From assembly GCF_003013715.1 (NCBI RefSeq), contig NC_072815.1, positions 310,001 to 374,000 on the forward strand: a DNA stretch of 64,000 nucleotides, written 5' to 3'. The position numbers and the translations under genes are program-made. Origin of the DNA: Candidozyma auris (Eukaryota > Ascomycota > Pichiomycetes > Serinales > Metschnikowiaceae). The notes beneath the pieces are model-generated. The model was not told where the DNA came from and ran no database searches. It saw only the letters and a list, made by a program, of their open reading frames with translations. Of this stretch, positions 37,302 through 46,716 are shown one piece after another (the stretch's first letter is position 1; each line of letters begins with the position of its first letter).

Positions 37302-39473
37302 CTACTTGAGTTTGGCGTATATAAGTCCCAATCCATCCATCCAGCTTCCAGTGTATCCATACATTCCGACAATGTGGAATTCCGGGCCCGGGGTGGCAAG
37401 TGACGACAAGTGCCCACCGTTTGCGTTTCCTAGCATAGGCGAAGCACGGCCCTTGGTCGTGTGTATCCTCATTGCATCCATCCATTGGCCGTTTCTAAAA
37501 CTAAACTTCTCTATGGTCTCTCCTGGCTGAAGATCGAAATCAGTGTAGTGTGGTCTCTTGTTACCCAAGGTGGCTTCCCCCTGGCCGGCAGGAGCCTTGT
37601 GATCCTGAATATTCAACTTGTTCATAAACCGACTTAGACTACCACCATGTCTTGGAGGGACCGGAGGTGCGTTATTTTGTTCAGTAGTGCTCTTGTAGTA
37701 GATAGTAAAGCCATCCAATGCGCCTCCGTGATATACACGGATTTTGTAAATTCCGTTTACATCGAACCCAATGTATTTCATCTGACCTTTTTCGGAGCCA
37801 AGAAGAGCACTCTTCACACCTGCGATGGTGCCTCTTCCAAGGCCAAAGTCGCTGTTTATAGTGTTAGCCAGGTGGCAGTGTTTCTTGAAGTCCGGAATCC
37901 AGAGATCACCTGCCACTGACAAAACTCGGACAGCAAAATTTTCTCCAGCATCGTGTTGAGCCAGCCTGATGTCTCGTAAGCATTGATGGTAGTCTAGATT
38001 AATCTCATGCTGCAATCCGGGCCCGCAGTATGATTTCGGGTAAAACACCGTGTGATGACGAGCCAAGTCATCATGTACAAGCTCAATCATAAAAATACCG
38101 GCGTCTGACTTGATACTCACCTTACCTTCGCCAACAGGATACAGCAAGGGCACTTCGGCATTGGAGTACAGATTGTCCGGCTTCATTGTAGTGGCATAGC
38201 TCTTGGGGAAAGTCTGGTCGTTGTCATCCACGGGAATCGAAAATGAGTCATGATAGAAGTATCTGATCAAGTCACGAATATTCCAGTGGCACTCTTTCGG
38301 CCACAGACCATCAGGATTGATAATTCGACCGTTGGAACCATCACGAAGACACCTCACCTCCCTGGTAACAAAACAGCGGTTCCACCACATATAGTCTCGA
38401 AGCATCACACCGTCAGTCTGATGAGGCAGGCCAAACAGATGACCAATTTCGTGCATGAAAGCGCCCAAGCAGATATTATGACATTCCCATGTAGTACCAC
38501 ACTGGTTACAGTCATTGGCCACTTCATTGGTAGATAGCTTGGTACCGTCAGTAAGTGTAGTTGAAATTTGTGGAAATGTGAAAGGGTAAGAGTGAAGGCC
38601 ATGGGACCCAAAAATGGCAAGCTTTACTTCTCCGGTGCCACCACCCAACGCAGCGTGAGTGGTAATAAACTTCTTATTCCACGTGGAGTCTAGGTACATC
38701 ACCGCACATTGTATCGCTGTATTTGTCTGCTTATATGAAGCATAAATTTCTGGAGTGTTTTTGATAAGGTCAATGGCATGTCCAAACAACCAACCGTTAT
38801 CCTTAGCGTCAGGGTACTGCTGGGCATAATCGGGGTTTCTGAGCTCAGCAACGGTCTTTGGGGACCGCAAAACGTGCACCTTCACTTCCTGATGAGGAGT
38901 CGGCGAGTCCACATTGTAGCCAAAAATGGCCTGGTGGCTCACTGTTTCCTCCACGAATTGAAAGGATCTGTTACTGAGTCCCAAACGGTGGAACTCATCC
39001 TGGGTGAATGCCTGCATCATTCTAGCAGCCACTTTGAGCCGCTGAATAGCCGTGGCCAAGTGAGCCTGCTGACCCTGATTCAACTTATACTTGGGCATGT
39101 CGTAAGCACCATTCGAGTCCCTTCCCAAAATGACACATAAATGCACAGGCTTATTTTGGGGTAGAGGATTGAAAAATAACGTCAATCGTCCCGAATCAAC
39201 GACATTCTGGTGGTTGACAGGAAACCCACTAGGATCCAAGGATGCCTCATTTAGGATATGGACTTCAAAGTTGTTTGGTTCCCCTGGAGAAACATGAACT
39301 AGCGCTTTGAACTGGCCATTATTGACTTCAAAGAACTGTGGCGGGAACACTCTATTTTGGTTGTTCACAAACTGGACAAGCCCTCTTCTTATGTTATAGC
39401 TGGTTCTTCCAGACACTATAACTGCCAGCAGCGAGACAATCTCACCGCTGTTATAATTGAACTGAATTGTCAT
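37302..39473 (-). CDS. Putative zinc metalloprotease, YIL108W/Zmp1 type, with jacalin-like domain
   Basis: A 723-residue protein related to S. cerevisiae YIL108W (696 residues). The zinc site HEIGHLFGLPH at 341-351 has all three His and the Glu of the metzincin pattern HExxHxxGxxH. Cys-rich flanks (DCNQCGTTWECHNIC) precede it. The last 130 residues have jacalin-lectin features (HGGSLSRF, FRNGQWMDAMRI, YTGSWMDGLGLIYAK). No signal peptide is visible, so the enzyme is probably cytosolic. Its substrate is unknown in any yeast I know of. The ATG at 39473 is the first of the frame. The gene ends one base from the KXD1 stop, so the two transcripts must overlap or end inside the neighbour. Confidence 0.88.
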   Translation of the reverse strand: MTIQFNYNSGEIVSLLAVIVSGRTSYNIRRGLVQFVNNQNRVFPPQFFEVNNGQFKALVHVSPGEPNNFEVHILNEASLDPSGFPVNHQNVVDSGRLTLFFNPLPQNKPVHLCVILGRDSNGAYDMPKYKLNQGQQAHLATAIQRLKVAARMMQAFTQDEFHRLGLSNRSFQFVEETVSHQAIFGYNVDSPTPHQEVKVHVLRSPKTVAELRNPDYAQQYPDAKDNGWLFGHAIDLIKNTPEIYASYKQTNTAIQCAVMYLDSTWNKKFITTHAALGGGTGEVKLAIFGSHGLHSYPFTFPQISTTLTDGTKLSTNEVANDCNQCGTTWECHNICLGAFMHEIGHLFGLPHQTDGVMLRDYMWWNRCFVTREVRCLRDGSNGRIINPDGLWPKECHWNIRDLIRYFYHDSFSIPVDDNDQTFPKSYATTMKPDNLYSNAEVPLLYPVGEGKVSIKSDAGIFMIELVHDDLARHHTVFYPKSYCGPGLQHEINLDYHQCLRDIRLAQHDAGENFAVRVLSVAGDLWIPDFKKHCHLANTINSDFGLGRGTIAGVKSALLGSEKGQMKYIGFDVNGIYKIRVYHGGALDGFTIYYKSTTEQNNAPPVPPRHGGSLSRFMNKLNIQDHKAPAGQGEATLGNKRPHYTDFDLQPGETIEKFSFRNGQWMDAMRIHTTKGRASPMLGNANGGHLSSLATPGPEFHIVGMYGYTGSWMDGLGLIYAKLK

Positions 39474-39826
39474 TTAAGGAGCGAAGTATATGAAGATTGT
39501 GATCAGTTATTTGCTTTCGCCTCGTTTTCTTATTGTTATTTCACGCTCTATTTTGTGCTTGGTCGATTGGTGTCCTCTTCCTATACGTAGTCGTTTTGAG
39601 ATGGATCTCGGCAGTGCCTATACAAGCAGTTGGCTTGGTACAGTTCTATGCGGCTTTTCTGTATCGTACTTTGTATGCGTTCCGCGCTGTGGAGAAAGAA
39701 CAAAACAACCCGGTGCTAGAAAGAAACACGCTTAGAGTGAGCAAGTAAAGTTGATAAGAAATTCAAAATATTCTCACATTTAATAGTGTCTGAAGCTTAG
39801 TCAAGAAGAACATAAAGTCATTGGCG
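39474..39826. promoter_or_regulatory. Divergent promoter region metalloprotease/TDP1
   Basis: 353 bases. Two overlapping plus-strand frames (39490-39735 and 39533-39748) are open and hydrophobic. The second has no ATG, and neither resembles a known small protein. I treat the region as promoter sequence. Confidence 0.45.
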
Positions 39827-42499
39827 ATGGCAAGACACCACAAGAGGGTTTTGGAGCATCAGGAGAACGGGGCCTCAGTGGATGACGCCGTGGACCTCTC
39901 AATTGAGGACGTGGAGAGCGACAATAAGAAAGAGGATTATGAGAACGAGGATGTGGGTGACAGGAGGAAACAGCTGAGCTCACCTGAAGTCGAGAGATTT
40001 GTGGAGTCTGTGTTGAGGATGGAGCGTAAGGTGAAAGACAAAGGCTCACCTGACAAGAACACTCCAAAGAAAGGTAAAACCGAGAAACTGAGGGACAAGA
40101 AAAAGAGAAAAAAGGAAAAGAGAAGGAGATCCAGTACGAATGAACGAGGGCCTGATATCAACGAGACTCGAAAGGAGGATACTAGTGTCTTTTCTTCGGG
40201 CGAGGAGGAAATTGAAATTGTGGATGAGAAGGAGCTGGAAGCTCGTCAATTGCGTAAACGTCGTCCTTCTCATGGCGACCTGACTCAAAGCTCGCCTCTC
40301 AAGGCTAAGAAGGCTAGGAGATCGCGCAAGAGATCTCTTTCAGATACTAATGAAGATGGAGAAAACGCTGAACTAGTGAAAAAAGATTTGCCCGAAAAGG
40401 ACGTGATGCAGGGTGGAGAGTTTGAGGCGGAAGAAAAGGCGAAGAGCTCTCCCAAGAAAAGTACTGCCGAGAAGGCTGTTAAGAAGCACAAAGGCAAGAG
40501 GAAGTCCAAGAGTGAGCCCGAGAAGGATAACTCATTTGAGCGGGACGAGGAACTGGCTAATTTTCAGGATGCTCTTAAGGTTGATGGTGCAAATCATAAT
40601 GGCAACGTGTCTGATGGTGAAGCTGAAATTGGTCAAGACGCAAATTCAGAGGCGGTCGAGGCAGAGGACGGTGCAGGGAATGCTGAATCCGATGCAGAGC
40701 CTGTCGATGGCTCGGAGGATGAAGAATATGACAAGAAGGCTGATATTGCTAATGAGGATGTTGATACTGTGGAGGAAGATGTTGAAGAGATCAGTGAGCG
40801 AGCAGATTTGGGCTTCGAGTTGAAGGATGTCAGGAGAGCAAATCGCCCTGGCCGCACTAGACAAACGAGGAGCTCTTTTAGGAGAGAAACAAGACCAAAA
40901 GTTGAGACGGGTAATTCTGATGAGCCTATCGAATTAGAAAGCTCCAGCGAAGACGATGATATGTTCGAGAAGGGCGACAACGTGATCGAGATCGCAAGTG
41001 ATAGCGATGAAGATGCCGAGGAAGAGTCGAGGAAGATCCCACGTACTACTTCTGATGGACCGCGTTCTGAGATACAACTTCTCTCGAATTTTGGCCACGA
41101 GCTATCATCGTCACTGGAAACAAGTCCTGATATCAATACAGACACTGTGAGTGTACACGAACTCTTGGGCGATCCATACCTCGTCGAGTCTGTTCAGTTT
41201 AACTTCAATGTTGATGTGGAATATTTTTTGACGTTTCTCCATCCTGATTTCTTGAAGAAGCGCAGGAAGTTAACTTTCATCACTGGCACACCCTTCCTTG
41301 CCAATCACCCAAGGCGCAAGGAGATTGAGGAGAAGTGTAATATTCGTGAAGTGATTGCCAACCTTCCAAATCGTTTTGCATCTCATCACTCAAAGATGAT
41401 GGTGAACCATTTCGCCAGCGGCGCAGTTGAGATTATAATTCTGACAGCCAACATCACTCAGCTCGATTTCAGTGGTCTCACACAAGCTTGTTGGAGATCA
41501 GGTAAGCTATATCCGGGGAAAACCATAGGGTTGACTGGGAAACGCTTCCGATTGGACCTTATGCGTTACCTCGCTCGCTACAAACAAGATGTCACAAACG
41601 ACTTACTTAAAAAGCTTGATCATCTCAACTATAGTGATATCAAAGTAGAGCTCGTTGCATCTGCGCCAGGTACTTTCGCTTACGACGATATTCCTAAAGG
41701 AGATGTCTATGGTTTTGGAAAGCTTAGGCAGGTTTTGGAGAGAAATAATTTGTTGCTTGATGAAAATGAGGAGGGTAAGTACAATGTTCTTGCCCAGATC
41801 ACGTCCATAGCCTACCCCTTCAGGAGCAGCAAGAACAGGACCTCGTCAGTGTTCAGCCACTTGCTTTGCCCACTTTTTTTCAAAGATTGGCAAAAGGATT
41901 TAGCTCCTGGCGGTGACTCGTTTCAGGACCACCAAGATGACTTCGGTTATAAGGCGCACATCGTTTTCCCTACTGTTGAAGATATAAGGCATAGCAACTT
42001 CGGATATTTCAGCGGTTCAGCCATCCACTTCAAATACACAGATACGGCAGTTCATCAGGCTCAATACGAACAGAACATCAAGCCATACTTGTACAAGTGG
42101 AACTATAAGGGAACACAAACAGGTCGTGAGTTGCTGCCGCCGCATGTCAAGTATTATGCTGTGGATAATGCTGACAACTGGAAGACCTTGAAGTGGGTGC
42201 TTGTTGGAAGCCACAATCTCTCGAAGCAAGCCTGGGGACAGCCTTTACAACGCTCCAATAATCATTACGAGGTAGGCAGCTATGAGCTCAGTGTCTTGAT
42301 ACCTGGTAACGAGAAGCAGCTTGTGCCAACTTACAAGAGAGACACCCTCGATGATGTTAGCAAGGAACCTATAAGGTTTCCCTTTGCAATCCCTCCTATC
42401 CCCTACTCTGATTCTGACAAACCATGGAGTCCTGGCTTCGATTTGGGCAATAAGAAGGATCGATGGGGAAATACCCATCATGGGTCCTTTGCCGTGTAA
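39827..42499 (+). CDS. TDP1: Tyrosyl-DNA phosphodiesterase Tdp1, long N-terminal extension
   Basis: An 890-residue protein. The phospholipase-D-like catalytic part occupies about 440-890. The two HxK motifs are H521-S-K523 (SHHSKMMVNHF) and H773-V-K775 (PPHVKYYAV); N797 in GSHNLSKQAWG completes the second site. Tdp1 removes Top1 peptides from 3' DNA ends, and in yeast also acts on 5' adducts. S. cerevisiae Tdp1 has 544 residues; here about 430 extra residues of alternating acidic and Lys/Arg runs precede the enzyme. They contain three short hydrophobic-acidic motifs like SUMO-interacting motifs (129-132, 367-370, 386-389). The frame opens at a TTG at 39821; the ATG at 39827 is the start. Confidence 0.93.
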   Translation: MARHHKRVLEHQENGASVDDAVDLSIEDVESDNKKEDYENEDVGDRRKQLSSPEVERFVESVLRMERKVKDKGSPDKNTPKKGKTEKLRDKKKRKKEKRRRSSTNERGPDINETRKEDTSVFSSGEEEIEIVDEKELEARQLRKRRPSHGDLTQSSPLKAKKARRSRKRSLSDTNEDGENAELVKKDLPEKDVMQGGEFEAEEKAKSSPKKSTAEKAVKKHKGKRKSKSEPEKDNSFERDEELANFQDALKVDGANHNGNVSDGEAEIGQDANSEAVEAEDGAGNAESDAEPVDGSEDEEYDKKADIANEDVDTVEEDVEEISERADLGFELKDVRRANRPGRTRQTRSSFRRETRPKVETGNSDEPIELESSSEDDDMFEKGDNVIEIASDSDEDAEEESRKIPRTTSDGPRSEIQLLSNFGHELSSSLETSPDINTDTVSVHELLGDPYLVESVQFNFNVDVEYFLTFLHPDFLKKRRKLTFITGTPFLANHPRRKEIEEKCNIREVIANLPNRFASHHSKMMVNHFASGAVEIIILTANITQLDFSGLTQACWRSGKLYPGKTIGLTGKRFRLDLMRYLARYKQDVTNDLLKKLDHLNYSDIKVELVASAPGTFAYDDIPKGDVYGFGKLRQVLERNNLLLDENEEGKYNVLAQITSIAYPFRSSKNRTSSVFSHLLCPLFFKDWQKDLAPGGDSFQDHQDDFGYKAHIVFPTVEDIRHSNFGYFSGSAIHFKYTDTAVHQAQYEQNIKPYLYKWNYKGTQTGRELLPPHVKYYAVDNADNWKTLKWVLVGSHNLSKQAWGQPLQRSNNHYEVGSYELSVLIPGNEKQLVPTYKRDTLDDVSKEPIRFPFAIPPIPYSDSDKPWSPGFDLGNKKDRWGNTHHGSFAV

Positions 42500-42970
42500 T
42501 ATTAGTAAAGCACCGTGTGTATTATTATTTTTGTTGTTCTAATCTAATGAAACCTTTTTTGATGCTGTGAATCACCAATACCAAATGGGTTATAGTTTGG
42601 ACTTGTAGTATTTGAAATACAGAAAAGTTATTTAAAGACGTCCGCTTAGAGATCCTAAGGCGCGTTGTACAATTGTTTCTGGAAATTCCTAACTTCATTC
42701 CAATTTTGACAGAAACAAACGGAATTCGTAAAGGGGAACATAATAAGCGTCCCTTTCATTACGTAAATAAAGTTCTTACATAGATATAAGCATTCAATCC
42801 TAAACGTCATTTCTGTCCCTTTCTCAATAATCAGCTGCCAAGTTGACTTCTCACCTAGTTCCTTGCATTCCACCTTATATTCCTACTAACCCACGAAACG
42901 ACGCGCGATAGCGTACAAGACGTGTATCACATATCAACAAACAAGCGAGAACCACTCGAAATACCGATCT
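42500..42970. other. Intergenic region TDP1-SMC3
   Basis: 471 bases between two genes on the plus strand, AT-rich in its first half. No gene is supported. The ACGCG at 42901-42905 (in acgacgcgcgat), about 70 bases before the SMC3 ATG, matches the core of an MCB (MBF) site (ACGCGT) in five of six bases and would suit G1/S expression of a cohesin gene. Confidence 0.45.
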
Positions 42971-45900
42971 ATGCACATCAAAAAGATCATAATCCAGGGT
43001 TTTAAAACCTTCAAAGCCACGACCGTGGTGGATGACTTGTCGCCAGAGTTCAACGTTGTTGTGGGGAGAAATGGGTCAGGAAAATCAAATTTCTTTGCTG
43101 CCATCAGATTTGTCCTTTCTGATGCCTATACACATATGACCCGTGAAGAGCGTCAGGGGCTCATCCACGAAGGCTCAGGCACGGTAATGTCAGCATTTGT
43201 GGAGATCATCTTTGATAATAGCGACAAAAGGTTTCCTTTGCCTAATGAGGAGTTTGCTATTCGTAGAACCATTGGATTGAAAAAAGACGACTACTCTCTT
43301 GACGGGAAGCTTGTGACGCGGTCAGACGTGATGAATTTGCTAGAGAGTGCCGGATTTTCTCGTCTGAATCCTTACTATATTGTTCCTCAGGGGAAGATCA
43401 CATCAATAACGAACTCTAAGGACGGTGAGAGATTGACCTTATTAAAAGACGTCAGTGGTGCGAAAGTGTTTGAGGCTAAGCTCAGAGAGTCTTCACGAGA
43501 AATGGCCAACTCAGATATCAAGATGCAGCGGATCAATGAGGCGATGCAGAGGCTCGATGGCAAGATTAGCGACTTGGCTATGGAGCTGAAGGACTTGAAA
43601 GAATACCATTCGCTTGAAAGTAAACGAAAGGTGCTCGAGTTCCATTTGTTCGATCGTGAATTAAACAATCTCAATAACCAGAACGAGGATCTCGACGAGT
43701 CATACAAAGAGCTCATGGGTCAGACAAAAAAAGATCTCGAGAACATTGAGCTGCGCGAGAAGGTATGTGAGGACCTCATAAAGAAAGTGAAAAGCACTCG
43801 TCATGCTATTACCTTAGCTGCCATCGAGAAGCAGCAGGCTGACTCTGACTACTATCGTGCTCTTCAGGACATTGCTATGAAGGAACAGAATGAAAAAGAA
43901 TTGAGAACAAGCTTAGATGATGTACGTCAAGAGGCACGTCAGTACGCAGAGAAGAGAGAAAGACTCACGGCAATGATTCGATCTCACGAGAAAAAGATCA
44001 CCGATGAACTAAAACCTCAGTTATCTGAGCTAGTTGCACGGGAAAACCAAGTAAAAGAAAGCATCAATGAGTACGGTGCCAAGCAATCAGCACTCTACGC
44101 CAAACAAAACAGGTTCAAAGACTTTGCAAATAAAGAAGACAGGGACTTGTGGCTTCAGGAGAAATTGACTGACCTAAAAGAACAGCTTGCAGCCAAACAA
44201 GAAGAGCATGAAAACTCAATTGAACAATGCAAGGAATTTGAAAAAGAGTTACAAGATGTCAAGAATACTATTGAGAAATGTAGGCAGTCCACAGAAAAAT
44301 TCTTATCCACTGCCGATACCAAGGAGATCGAGGAAGAGGTAAGCAAACTAAAGAGCCACATAACTGAACTCACAGAACAAAGAAAGTCGCTTTGGAGAGA
44401 AGAGATTAAGCTTCGATCACTTCATGATGCGACAGAAATGGAGCTTTCTGATGCCAATCATAAAGTCAGCCTGACTATGGCACGCTCACACGCCGAAGGC
44501 TTGAAGGAAGTGGAAAATATCGTTGAGCGTCTAAACTTGCAGGATTCTGTTTATGGCCCTTTGTCAGACTTGTTCGTGGTGTCAGATAAGTATAAAACAG
44601 CAGTCGAGGTTATTGCAGGCACTTCATTGTTCCATGTGGTTGTTGATAACGATGAAACTGCGCTGATTATCATGAAGGAGTTGCAGAGGTTGAAGAAAGG
44701 AAGAGTGACTTTCATGCCTTTGAATCGTCTTTACACCCCACCTGTTTCTTTTCCAAACCAAGAGGAGAATGAATTCATTCCACTCATCAAGAAAATAAGA
44801 CATGATGAAGACTTGGTCGGCAATGCTATAAAGCATGTATTTGGCCGGGCTATAGTATGCAAAGATCTTCACCGTGGTGCTGAGCTTGCGCGTATGCACA
44901 AGTTAACTGCTATAACATTAGATGGAGATCGTGCAAATAACCAGGGTGTGATGACTGGCGGTTTTAGAAACTCGAAGAATTCGAGACTTGATGCCCTCAA
45001 AATTCAGTCAAAGAAGCGGAACGAGCTCAAAAGAGTCCTGGAACAAATTAAACGCTGCAATACAGATCTTCAAAACGTGGATCAAGAAATCTCACTGTCA
45101 AATGCACAACTTGATCAACAGATCAACAAGTTGAACGCGATGAAATTAGACCACGAGAGAAAGAAAACGGAATTAAATCAGCTTCTAAATCGGAAGTTCG
45201 TTGCTGAAAAGAAGTGCTTGGCAGCTCACAGAGAAACTTCGAATGTAAAGAACTCGATGAATACTATCAAGAAGTGGATGGCGCAATATGAGGAAGAAAT
45301 TACATCAGAATTCTCTGCGCTGTTGAGCAAATCCGAACTCGAGAAGCTAAGGGATATTAATGCACAGCTAAGTAAGCTTGAAGGGGAACTTAACGGCGTT
45401 GTTGCAGACATTGCAATCAAGGATGCCGAAATTACAAACCTCGAGTTGGAAACCGCAAACTGGAACTCGCTCGTGTCAGTTGAGTTTAACGAGTTCAGCG
45501 AGAACGATAAGAATATCGAACTTAGAGCCTTACAGAAAGACCTCGGGAAGCTAAGAACACAGGTTTCGGCAAGTAAGCGAAATTGCGATCAAGCCAATGA
45601 GGAACTAGTTAAGCTTAACTCAAAATTGGAGAAGCTTGAAAAAGACCTTGACGAAGCCAACCGCGAACAGGCTGAAACGGTCAAACGCCTTGAAAGACTC
45701 ACCAAGAAGACGGAAAAGATACAATCTCAAAGGTCTATACTTGAAAGCAGGAGAAAGGAGCTTCATTTGAAGGTTGGAGCCTTTGGAGTTTTGCCACAAG
45801 AAGCTTTTGCAAAGGAGAGTTTTGAAGAGCGTTCTCTGGATGACCTTCTTCGTGAGCTCAACTCAGTGAATGGAGAGCTAAAGAAGTATGCTCATATAAA

Positions 45901-46534
45901 TAAGAAAGCTATGGAGCAGTACAACACTTTCAAAAGAGAGCAGGAAGATCTTGTTGCAAGAAAAGAGGATTTGGAAAAATCCAAGGAGTCAATTGAAAAG
46001 CTTATGGAGTCATTGAGCCAGCAGAAGCACCATGCCATCTTAAAGTGTTTTGAGCTGGTTTCAAGAAGCTTTCATGAGATTTTCGAGAAGCTTGTACCAA
46101 ACGGAGCTGGTTTTCTCGAGATGGTCAAGAAAGAGGGTGTCACTGACCAACTGTCTCCAGATCTCTACAGCGGGGTCTCTTTGACTGTATCCTTTAGCTC
46201 TAAGAGCGACGAGCAGCAGCACATTGAGCAATTGTCTGGGGGACAGAAATCACTTTGCGCCATTGCGCTAATTCTCGCCATTCAGAAATGCGATCCCGCT
46301 CCATTCTACTTGTTTGACGAGATCGACGCCAACCTTGACACGCAATACCGTACTGCTGTTGCCAACATGATCAAAACGTTGGCGCAAGACGCACAGTTTA
46401 TTTGCACCACCTTTAGACCCGAGATGCTACAAGTTGCAGGAAACTTTTACGGCGTTTCATTCTCTGACAAAGTCAGCAGCATTACGGCCATTGAGCAAGC
46501 AGATGCCCTTCTGTTCGTTGAGGGCCAACGATAA
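42971..46534 (+). CDS. SMC3: Cohesin ATPase Smc3
   Basis: A 1187-residue SMC protein (S. cerevisiae Smc3 1230). The N-terminal head has Walker A GRNGSGKS (32-39) and the paired lysines acetylated by Eco1 for cohesion (K104-K105, in TIGLKKDDYS). Two long coiled coils flank the hinge (about 510-660, VMTGGFRN). The C-terminal head has the signature EQLSGGQKSL and Walker B FYLFDEIDANLD. The head start MHIKKIIIQGFKTFK fixes the ATG. The codon at 43364-43366 is CTG in the phrase GFSR-x-NPYYIV, where I recall animal Smc3 having Ser; this is the best single sign here of CUG-Ser decoding. Confidence 0.97.
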   Translation: MHIKKIIIQGFKTFKATTVVDDLSPEFNVVVGRNGSGKSNFFAAIRFVLSDAYTHMTREERQGLIHEGSGTVMSAFVEIIFDNSDKRFPLPNEEFAIRRTIGLKKDDYSLDGKLVTRSDVMNLLESAGFSRLNPYYIVPQGKITSITNSKDGERLTLLKDVSGAKVFEAKLRESSREMANSDIKMQRINEAMQRLDGKISDLAMELKDLKEYHSLESKRKVLEFHLFDRELNNLNNQNEDLDESYKELMGQTKKDLENIELREKVCEDLIKKVKSTRHAITLAAIEKQQADSDYYRALQDIAMKEQNEKELRTSLDDVRQEARQYAEKRERLTAMIRSHEKKITDELKPQLSELVARENQVKESINEYGAKQSALYAKQNRFKDFANKEDRDLWLQEKLTDLKEQLAAKQEEHENSIEQCKEFEKELQDVKNTIEKCRQSTEKFLSTADTKEIEEEVSKLKSHITELTEQRKSLWREEIKLRSLHDATEMELSDANHKVSLTMARSHAEGLKEVENIVERLNLQDSVYGPLSDLFVVSDKYKTAVEVIAGTSLFHVVVDNDETALIIMKELQRLKKGRVTFMPLNRLYTPPVSFPNQEENEFIPLIKKIRHDEDLVGNAIKHVFGRAIVCKDLHRGAELARMHKLTAITLDGDRANNQGVMTGGFRNSKNSRLDALKIQSKKRNELKRVLEQIKRCNTDLQNVDQEISLSNAQLDQQINKLNAMKLDHERKKTELNQLLNRKFVAEKKCLAAHRETSNVKNSMNTIKKWMAQYEEEITSEFSALLSKSELEKLRDINAQLSKLEGELNGVVADIAIKDAEITNLELETANWNSLVSVEFNEFSENDKNIELRALQKDLGKLRTQVSASKRNCDQANEELVKLNSKLEKLEKDLDEANREQAETVKRLERLTKKTEKIQSQRSILESRRKELHLKVGAFGVLPQEAFAKESFEERSLDDLLRELNSVNGELKKYAHINKKAMEQYNTFKREQEDLVARKEDLEKSKESIEKLMESLSQQKHHAILKCFELVSRSFHEIFEKLVPNGAGFLEMVKKEGVTDQLSPDLYSGVSLTVSFSSKSDEQQHIEQLSGGQKSLCAIALILAIQKCDPAPFYLFDEIDANLDTQYRTAVANMIKTLAQDAQFICTTFRPEMLQVAGNFYGVSFSDKVSSITAIEQADALLFVEGQR
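43364..43366 (+). other. CTG codon at a conserved Ser position of Smc3
   Basis: Residue 132 of Smc3 is encoded by CTG, between SAGFSR and NPYYIV. Animal orthologues read FSRSNPYYIV as I recall. A Leu here would be unusual; a Ser fits the CTG-clade code. Confidence 0.75.
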
Positions 46535-46716
46535 GAAGAATTAAAACCAGTACCATGGTGAATTGCAGGAATCGTGCGCACTCTATATAGGCTGTGCCTT
46601 ACATCGAGCATTACTCCGATTGGAAACTAGTATGTAGAACATCAACCCACATTTCGCGAAGGGACCCAGACCAGGCAAAACGTTAGACCCACGTTCTTTT
46701 CCCCAATAACAAAAAC

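Noticed and set aside
39533..39748. Hydrophobic 71-codon frame before TDP1
   Set aside because: No ATG; a second frame is open over the same bases and no splice signal rescues it. Weakly interesting only.
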